A stretch of 36,506 nt of DNA. Origin: Bacilli bacterium (GTDB taxonomy: Bacteria > Bacillota_I > Bacilli_A > RFN20 > CAG-449). Below the pieces are notes generated by a model that did no database searches, was not told the DNA's origin, and saw only the letters and a list, made by a program, of their open reading frames with translations. Made by a program: the position numbers and the translations under genes. Below are positions 31,336-36,506 of the stretch, piece by piece. The stretch is from the NCBI GenBank assembly GCA_900755065.1, contig CAAEFC010000013.1, positions 1 to 36,506 of the forward strand. Direction: 5' to 3'. Position 1 is the stretch's first letter. Every line of letters starts with the position of its first letter.

Positions 31336-33071
31336 TGCTTCTCTTCCTTCGTGCGAATGCCCAATTCGTCCAACTGAGCCGTTTCGACCTGCATCGGCGC
31401 ATTGGAAAGCGGACAGACGGCGGACAGGTTTTTCGGGAATGCGATAACGTCGCGAATGTTATCCGTGCCGCCTAAAATCATCGCCCAGCGATCGAGTCCC
31501 AGCGCGATTCCTCCGTGAGGCGGCGTTCCGTATTGCAGCGAATCGACGAAAAAGCCGAATTTCTTGCGGATATCCTCGTCCGTGAACCCGAGCAATTTGA
31601 AGATCTCTTTCTGCAATTCCTGATCGTAGATCCGCAAAGAACCGCCTCCGGCCTCGTAGCCGTTGATGACGATGTCGTAGGTAGCCGAATAGACCTCTTC
31701 GGGATGCTCGCTCAGTTTGGCGATATCGGCCTCTTTCGGCTGGGTGAACGGATGATGGCTCGGCGTGATCGTCTTCGTCTCTTCGTCGTAATCGAACAAC
31801 GGAAAATCGACGACCCAGAGGAAGTCGAAACTGTTTTCCGGAATGAGGTTCAGTTCTCTGGCGTATTTCGTCCGAAGCGCCCCCAGACACGTGCAGACCG
31901 GCATGCGTCTGCCGGCGCCGAGAATGATCAGATCGTCTTCTTTCAGATCCAAAGCGGCGATCAACTGCCGTTTCTGCTCATCGGTGAAGAATTTCAGGAA
32001 CGATCCTTCCAGTTCCCCGTGCAGGTATTTCAGGCAAGTCAGACCGCGCAGGTTGTACTTCTTGCCGTGTTCGTTGATCTGATCGGCGATCTTCCGGGAC
32101 GTCGCTTCGCCGCGATGCGGAATCACTAACGCCCGGATCGCTTTGGCCTCACGGAAACTCGCAAAGTCGATCGAAGAGAGAATGTCCTTGACGTCGTGCA
32201 ATTTCAGATCGTATCGGGTATCCGGTTTATCCGAACCGTAAAGGTCGATGCACTCGTCGTAGCGGATTCGTCGCAAAGGAAGAGGAAGATCGTAATTTTT
32301 GACGTCCTTCATGATCTTCTGAAACAGTTTTTCCATCATCGAGAGCAAATCGTCTTCGCTGAAAAAGGAAGTCTCGATGTCGATCTGCGTGAATTCGGGC
32401 TGACGATCGGCGCGCAAGTCCTCGTCGCGGAAACAGCGGGCGACCTGATAGTAGCGTTCCAGTCCCCCGACCATGAGCATCTGCTTGAACAGTTGCGGAG
32501 ACTGCGGCAAGGCGTAGAACGATCCTTTGCGAATTCTCGACGGCACCAGATAATCCCGTGCGCCTTCCGGCGTCGACAGCGTCAGATACGGCGTTTCCAC
32601 TTCGATGAAGTCGTTGGCATCGAGAAAGGCGTGGCAGGCTTTCACGATCGCCGCGCGCGTTTTCAGGTAATTCTGCATGACCGGACGGCGCAAGTCCAGA
32701 TAACGGTATTTTAAACGCGTGTCTTCCAAAGCGTCGGTGTCGTCCTGAATCAGAAACGGCGGCTGCGCGCTTCGGTTGACGATCTTCAAGGTTTCGCCGA
32801 CGACTTCGATTTCGCCCGTCGGAAGTTTCGGATTCGGCGTCTCCTTGATCTGAACCGTTCCGGAAACCTGAATGACGTATTCGGACCGGATGTCCCTGAC
32901 TTCCGGGAACTTCTGCTCTTCGAGAAGAACCTGGGTATAGCCGTACCGGTCGCGTAGATCGATGAAAACCAGCGAACCCAGATTCCGTTTCCGGGCTACC
33001 CAGCCGACCAACGTGACGCTTTTTCCGGCGTCTGTTTTTCTCAATTCACCATTGGTGTGTGTACGATACAT
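31332..33071 (-). CDS. aspS: Aspartyl-tRNA synthetase
   Basis: A 579-residue bacterial-type class II AspRS. The N-terminal anticodon-binding OB fold reads TLVGWVARKRNLGSLVFIDL with RDRYGYTQVLL. The catalytic core has PQSPQLFKQMLMVGGLERYY, ARCFRDEDLRADRQPEFTQ (motif 2), the bacterial GAD insertion, and GIALGLDRWAMILGG then NIRDVIAFPKN (motif 3). It charges tRNA-Asp. The start is 3 bases after the hisS stop, with GGAGGA inside hisS. The pair shares the T-box leader. Confidence 0.97.
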   Translation of the reverse strand: MYRTHTNGELRKTDAGKSVTLVGWVARKRNLGSLVFIDLRDRYGYTQVLLEEQKFPEVRDIRSEYVIQVSGTVQIKETPNPKLPTGEIEVVGETLKIVNRSAQPPFLIQDDTDALEDTRLKYRYLDLRRPVMQNYLKTRAAIVKACHAFLDANDFIEVETPYLTLSTPEGARDYLVPSRIRKGSFYALPQSPQLFKQMLMVGGLERYYQVARCFRDEDLRADRQPEFTQIDIETSFFSEDDLLSMMEKLFQKIMKDVKNYDLPLPLRRIRYDECIDLYGSDKPDTRYDLKLHDVKDILSSIDFASFREAKAIRALVIPHRGEATSRKIADQINEHGKKYNLRGLTCLKYLHGELEGSFLKFFTDEQKRQLIAALDLKEDDLIILGAGRRMPVCTCLGALRTKYARELNLIPENSFDFLWVVDFPLFDYDEETKTITPSHHPFTQPKEADIAKLSEHPEEVYSATYDIVINGYEAGGGSLRIYDQELQKEIFKLLGFTDEDIRKKFGFFVDSLQYGTPPHGGIALGLDRWAMILGGTDNIRDVIAFPKNLSAVCPLSNAPMQVETAQLDELGIRTKEEKQ

Positions 33072-33074
33072 GGT

Positions 33075-34352
33075 TTATTCCTCCTGCTCTTTTTCGATTT
33101 CCCCGTCCAGATATCCGACCAGATCGTCGATCCGGACTTCCGCCTGATCGTGCGTGGAAAGATTTTTTACTTGCACCGATCCGTTCTGCATTTCGGTTTC
33201 GCCGATGATGAGGGCGAAACGCGCGTTTTTCCTCAGCGCGACTTTCAGCGCGGACGACAGCGACTTTCTCTCGAAACTCATCTCCGCGCGGAACCCGTTG
33301 AGGCGAAGATGCTGGATCAGCGAGAACGCCGCGCCGATATTCGCTTCGTTCATTGCAATCACGTAAAGGTCCAGTCCCGAAGAAGAAACGCCGTCCTTCT
33401 TCAAAAGGTTCAGCCTCTCGATACCGAAAGCCAGACCGACGCTGGAAAGTTCGGGACCGCCGACTTCTCTGAGCAGGTGATCGTAATGGCCGCCTGCGCC
33501 GATGGCGCCCAGATTCTTTCCGTTTTCATCGCGACTGTGAAATTCAAAGACGACGTGCGAATAATAGTCGAGTCCGCGCACCAGAGAAGCGTCCACTTCA
33601 TAGGCGAGACCTTCCGCGTCGAGGATATTCAAAACGCTCTGAAAGTATTCTTTGCTCTTTTCGTTGAGATAATCCCCCATTTTCGGCGCCTCGGCGATGA
33701 TTTTCCGATCTTCCTCGACCTTGCAGTCGAGAATGCGCAAAGGATTGAGTTCCAGCCTCCGGTGGCAGTCCGGACACATCGCGTCGATCTTGTCGGCGAA
33801 GAAATCCCTGAGCGCCGACCGATAGCGGTTCCGGCTTTCCCCGTCGCCGATAGAATTGATTTTCAGGACGACGTCGGAAAAACCGAGCAATTTCAGCGCG
33901 TGATAGCCGAAAAGAATGGTTTCCGCATCGGAATAAGGCGAATTCACGCCGACGTTTTCGATGCCGAACTGGCGAAATTCCCGATATCTTCCCGCCTGCG
34001 GCCTCTCGTAACGAAAAGCCGAACCGAAATAATAGAGTTTCAAGGGCAGATCGCGCGTCGCGTAGAATTTCCCGGTGACGATCGCCCGCATCACGCCGGC
34101 CGTCAACTCGGGTCTCAGGCACATGTCTCTTCCCGATTTGTCCGTGAAACTGTACATCTCCTTGGTGACGATGTCGCTGTCTTCGCCGGCCGATCGGGCG
34201 AAAAGCGTCGTCGACTCGAATGTCGGCGTGTAAATCGGAACGTATCCGTAAACCCGGGCCAACGATTTCAGAAGTTCGACGGTTTCTTCCATTCGGAAAG
34301 CGTCTTCGTAAGCGCAGTCGTAAGTTCCCCGCGGGGCTTGATAATTCGCCAT
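33075..34352 (-). CDS. hisS: Histidyl-tRNA synthetase
   Basis: A 425-residue class II HisRS. It begins MANYQAPRGTYDC and shows FESTTLFARSAGEDSDIVTKEMY in two parts, RPELTAGVMRA, FRYERPQAGRYREFRQFG (motif 2), the HisRS-specific LVRGLDYYSHVVFEF, and GLAFGIERL (motif 3). The C-terminal anticodon-binding domain follows. The ATG at 34352 is preferred over one five codons upstream because that codon overlaps the GGAGG ribosome site. First gene of the hisS-aspS-cshB operon, preceded by a T-box. Confidence 0.97.
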   Translation of the reverse strand: MANYQAPRGTYDCAYEDAFRMEETVELLKSLARVYGYVPIYTPTFESTTLFARSAGEDSDIVTKEMYSFTDKSGRDMCLRPELTAGVMRAIVTGKFYATRDLPLKLYYFGSAFRYERPQAGRYREFRQFGIENVGVNSPYSDAETILFGYHALKLLGFSDVVLKINSIGDGESRNRYRSALRDFFADKIDAMCPDCHRRLELNPLRILDCKVEEDRKIIAEAPKMGDYLNEKSKEYFQSVLNILDAEGLAYEVDASLVRGLDYYSHVVFEFHSRDENGKNLGAIGAGGHYDHLLREVGGPELSSVGLAFGIERLNLLKKDGVSSSGLDLYVIAMNEANIGAAFSLIQHLRLNGFRAEMSFERKSLSSALKVALRKNARFALIIGETEMQNGSVQVKNLSTHDQAEVRIDDLVGYLDGEIEKEQEE

Positions 34353-34372
34353 GCTTTTTTCCTCCATAAAAT

Positions 34373-34575
34373 AAAAAAGTACCTCTAAGGGTGCTTGCGC
34401 ACGGTACCACCTTAGTTTACTGCATTGCAGTACACTTTACGGTGATAACGGTACCGCCGGATCCGCATTTCTGCTTCACGTTCTCCGCAGTGTCCCTTTC
34501 TCCGACTGCCGGATTTTTTCACCGACCAAATCCTCTCTGAACGCACACCGAAGAAATCCTCTGCTTCATCGAACG
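34373..34575 (-). promoter_or_regulatory. T-box leader controlling hisS-aspS, likely Asp-specific
   Basis: On the - strand the conserved T-box AAGGTGGTACCGTG occupies 34413-34400, with its TGG bulge for the tRNA acceptor end. The competing terminator pairs CTAAGGTG with the CACCCTTAG segment and runs into T6 at 34378-34373. Stem I has a base stem GCGTTC/GAACGT and an upper stem around TTTCTTCGG, with an AGAGAG and GGTGAAA distal part. In the specifier region GGGACAC the codon GAC (34494-34492) is followed by a purine, pointing to tRNA-Asp. CAC (His) is one alternative frame. Confidence 0.88.
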
Positions 34576-34580
34576 CTTTC

Positions 34581-34609
34581 ATTATAGCCGCATTCGGGAG
34601 AAAAAACAA
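34581..34609 (-). promoter_or_regulatory. Sigma-A-type promoter for the T-box/hisS operon
   Basis: On the - strand TTGTTT (34609-34604), 17 bases and a perfect TATAAT (34586-34581), directly ahead of the T-box leader. The same hexamers and spacing precede deoB. Confidence 0.75.
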
Positions 34610-34801
34610 CGTTTTTATCCGTCAAACGAACGGAAAATGTCTGTTTCCGCTCAAAGGAATTCACAGGTTCCGAAGGCATCGCCTTTTTTCGCCAGCGAAA
34701 GAAAAGCGGCGGCGCTCCGAGAACAGGCACGAATGCACGATTTCTATGAATCGATCCGGAAGAATGGCTTTCTTCCGTGCAATCCGATGTCCCCCACGAT
34801 T
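34610..34801. other. Non-coding stretch between the hisS promoter and the acyltransferase gene
   Basis: No convincing gene. Two hairpins are visible: AAGGC-ATC-GCCTT followed by T4 on the + strand (34673-34689), and GGAAGAA-TGGCT-TTCTTCC (34758-34776). Neither follows a + strand gene. A + strand frame through here continues antisense into the acyltransferase gene and lacks a ribosome site. Confidence 0.5.
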
Positions 34802-35533
34802 CTAGAAACGGACTTCTTTTCGGTAACGGTCCAGGCGCGCTTCAATGGCTTTCTGAACCCGTTCGGACAGTTCGTTCGTGTTCATCGAAGCATACTCTTC
34901 GGCGCGGATCGGCGGAAGAAAGGAGACGTAGATCGGATATTTCCGATCCTTGATCGTGCGGTCGAAAACCCGGTGTGAACCGTACATGCAGACCGGGACG
35001 ATCGTCTTTTCGATCTTCATCGTGAATTTGAACGCGCCGGATTTGAATTCGTTCATCGTCAGATCGGGACTCTTCGTCCGCGTACCTTCCGGAAAGACGA
35101 TATAGCCGACGTGGCGGTCGAGCATCACCTTCTGAATGTCCTTCATCACGCGGATCTCCTGTCTGAGATTGCCCCGATCCAGGTAGACGCCGTCGATCAG
35201 ATAGATGAAATCCTTCACCAGCGGATAATTCCGGATGCTCTTTTTGCATGCGAAACTGACCGGATCCTGACTGAGAACGAAAAAAGCCAGAGGGTCGACG
35301 ATCGAAGCGTGATTCGGCGTCAGAAGATAACTGTCTTCCGTCGGGAGATTCTCTTCCCCTTCGACGATGTACTCGATGCCCAGTTCACCGACGACGCGGA
35401 GAATGTACTTTCTCAGACGGCGATATAGTTTCACCTCCGACATCTTTCCCTTTCGGATACGGTAAATTTTGCACATCACGAAGTAACCGGTCAGCACCGG
35501 CAACAACTTGAAGACCCACTTTGCGATTTTCAT
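34802..35533 (-). CDS. plsC: 1-acylglycerol-3-phosphate acyltransferase (PlsC family)
   Basis: A 243-residue LPLAT/PlsC acyltransferase. The catalytic HX4D motif is in TPNHASIVDPLAFF, a second motif reads GVYLDRGN, the substrate-binding motif is VFPEGTRTKS and a fourth is TIVPVCMYGS. An N-terminal hydrophobic segment (about residues 5-22) anchors it to the membrane. It would acylate lysophosphatidic acid to phosphatidic acid, the step after PlsY. GGGGAGTG precedes the ATG. Whether it is the main PlsC or a paralogue cannot be told from this window. Confidence 0.88.
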   Translation of the reverse strand: MKIAKWVFKLLPVLTGYFVMCKIYRIRKGKMSEVKLYRRLRKYILRVVGELGIEYIVEGEENLPTEDSYLLTPNHASIVDPLAFFVLSQDPVSFACKKSIRNYPLVKDFIYLIDGVYLDRGNLRQEIRVMKDIQKVMLDRHVGYIVFPEGTRTKSPDLTMNEFKSGAFKFTMKIEKTIVPVCMYGSHRVFDRTIKDRKYPIYVSFLPPIRAEEYASMNTNELSERVQKAIEARLDRYRKEVRF

Positions 35534-35549
35534 GTTTCACTCCCCGCTT

Positions 35550-35822
35550 TCAGCATTTGCCCAGATACGTCAGATTTTCGCAGACGACGACGAAACGGTC
35601 TTTGTAATTCTCCATTCGGCCCCGGATCATGACGAGCGATCCGACCGGAAAGGTGAAGAGTTCGCCCTTGTTCGTCTTGTTCCAGTTGATGACGGAGACG
35701 GTATCGCTCTGGAAGACGCCGTCGAGATTTTTGTAGTCCTCGACGATCTCCAACTTCCGGATCGTATTCACTTCCGGATCGTCGCCGACGATCTTTCCCA
35801 TCAGTACGACAATGTTAATCAT
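35550..35822 (-). CDS. Small SSB-like OB-fold protein
   Basis: A 90-residue protein with the start of a single-stranded-DNA-binding OB fold: MINIVVLMGKIVGDDPEV, SDTVSVINWNKTNKGEL and GSLVMIRGRMENY with a last strand FVVVCENLTYL. It is far shorter than housekeeping SSB, lacks the usual GRxTRDPE-type segment in intact form and has no acidic C-terminal tail. The ATG at 35822 has GGAGGTG upstream; a longer reading starts inside that site. It lies 16 bases before plsC in the same direction. A primosomal PriB-like or accessory SSB role is possible. Confidence 0.65.
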   Translation of the reverse strand: MINIVVLMGKIVGDDPEVNTIRKLEIVEDYKNLDGVFQSDTVSVINWNKTNKGELFTFPVGSLVMIRGRMENYKDRFVVVCENLTYLGKC

Positions 35823-35888
35823 AGTCAACACCTCCGCTATCATTGTAACGGATCGGCTGTTTCTTTTGGTGTTCGATTTTCTCCCGTT

Positions 35889-36506
35889 TTATTCCTTGAC
35901 GCACACGACGAGCGAAAGCGGATTGACGATCAGGTGTTGCGAATAGAGGCTCGAAGAGATCAGACCGCTTTCGTTGAAGATGATCTTGTAGTAATCCGAA
36001 AGGTCGCATTCGTAAGGCTCGATCGTCGGATTGACGAAGATCAGGACGTTCCGGTACGGACGGATCGTTTCTTCCCCTTTATACCGGATTTTCAGAACGC
36101 CGCCTTGCTCCGTCGAGAATTCCATCGTCTTTTCGATGGTCTCGCGCGAATCCATGCGGAGGAACGGAAGTTTTTTTCTTAGAACCGCCGCGTCTTTGAA
36201 GAAACGCCAGAGGTCTTTCCTCTTGTCCAGAACCTCGTAGCGGAACTGATTGACCGCGTCGCCCGAACGGTAGGAATTCGGATTGCCGCCCTTGCTTAAC
36301 CCGATCTCCTGTCCCATGTGGAAGAACGGCACGCCGGAAGCAAACATCACCGCCGCGTTGACGAGTCGGACGCGCCTTAACAGCGTCGTTTCGTCTTCGC
36401 CCGTGCAGGCTTTCAGTTTGTCGTACAGCGTGTGATTGTCGTGGCATTCCACGTAGTTGATGCTCTGCGTCGGCGAGACGAACAGAGGCGGATGCGCGAT
36501 CGGAAG
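35889..36506 (-). CDS. pulA: Type I pullulanase, C-terminal part (5' end outside window)
   Basis: The frame is open to the window edge and covers the last 205 residues of a GH13 pullulanase. SINYVECHDNHTLYDKL is the family's region IV, with the conserved HDN substrate-binding element. FASGVPFFHMGQEIGLSKGG and NSYRSGDAVNQFRYE are also typical. The C-terminal beta-sandwich follows. The enzyme cuts alpha-1,6 links in pullulan, starch or glycogen. The catalytic Asp and Glu lie upstream of the window. No signal peptide can be judged. Confidence 0.93.
   Translation of the reverse strand, partial: LPIAHPPLFVSPTQSINYVECHDNHTLYDKLKACTGEDETTLLRRVRLVNAAVMFASGVPFFHMGQEIGLSKGGNPNSYRSGDAVNQFRYEVLDKRKDLWRFFKDAAVLRKKLPFLRMDSRETIEKTMEFSTEQGGVLKIRYKGEETIRPYRNVLIFVNPTIEPYECDLSDYYKIIFNESGLISSSLYSQHLIVNPLSLVVCVKE

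Noticed and set aside
33057..34388. Open frame of 443 codons antisense to hisS
   Set aside because: Mirror of hisS codon bias; the hisS motifs on the other strand are unambiguous.

Overview
The window reads as chromosomal DNA of a sporulating Bacillota of class Bacilli, at roughly balanced GC. Supporting this are spo0A, spoIVB, a complete pro-sigma-K gene and a SpoIIIAH-like gene, gene orders familiar from Bacillus (yqhY-nusB-xseA-xseB-recN-spoIVB-spo0A; xerD-deoB; yqeG-yqeH-yhbY-nadD-yqeK-rsfS; hisS-aspS), strong AGGAGG ribosome sites, U-run terminators and a T-box leader. TGA is used as stop and TGG for Trp, so the standard bacterial code applies. The NadD-YqeK fusion, compact overlapping genes and a thinned sporulation set suggest a deep-branching or reduced lineage near the Mollicutes or Erysipelotrichales (for example uncultured RF39-like groups). 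That placement is inference.

Left arm (1-12.6 kb, + strand): the 3' end of a sugar-ABC ATPase gene; a NYN-OST-HTH gene cut by an in-frame TAG; a repair, transcription and sporulation cluster (yqhY, nusB, xseA, xseB, recN, spoIVB, spo0A); then dinB, xerD, deoB and an orphan lipoprotein. A convergent intergenic region near 12.65-12.72 kb carries one perfect and two near-perfect DnaA boxes and a sequence shared with the spo0A upstream region.

Middle (12.8-23 kb, mostly - strand): a ribosome-assembly, NAD and nucleotide-salvage operon (yqeG, yqeH, yhbY, nadD-yqeK fusion, rsfS, mtnN); sigK on the + strand; parE-parC; and plsY divergent from parE.

Right arm (23-36.5 kb, mostly - strand): yneF, spoIIIAH directly next to efp, a small membrane protein, a metallo-beta-lactamase-fold protein and rpmG; an operon of a VanZ-like protein, a duplicated DUF1538 transporter and two PII-like proteins; ispG on the + strand; the T-box-controlled hisS-aspS-cshB operon; a PlsC-type acyltransferase, a mini SSB-like protein and the 3' end of a type I pullulanase.

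The points most worth a second look are the EF-P whose tip lysine is Met, spoIIIAH beside efp without spoIIIAA-AG, the PII/DUF1538 module, the DnaA-box and 0A-like cluster, a repeated AT-rich motif placed between stop codons and terminators, and the TAG-split NYN gene. No insertion sequence, prophage, CRISPR array, tRNA or rRNA was seen.
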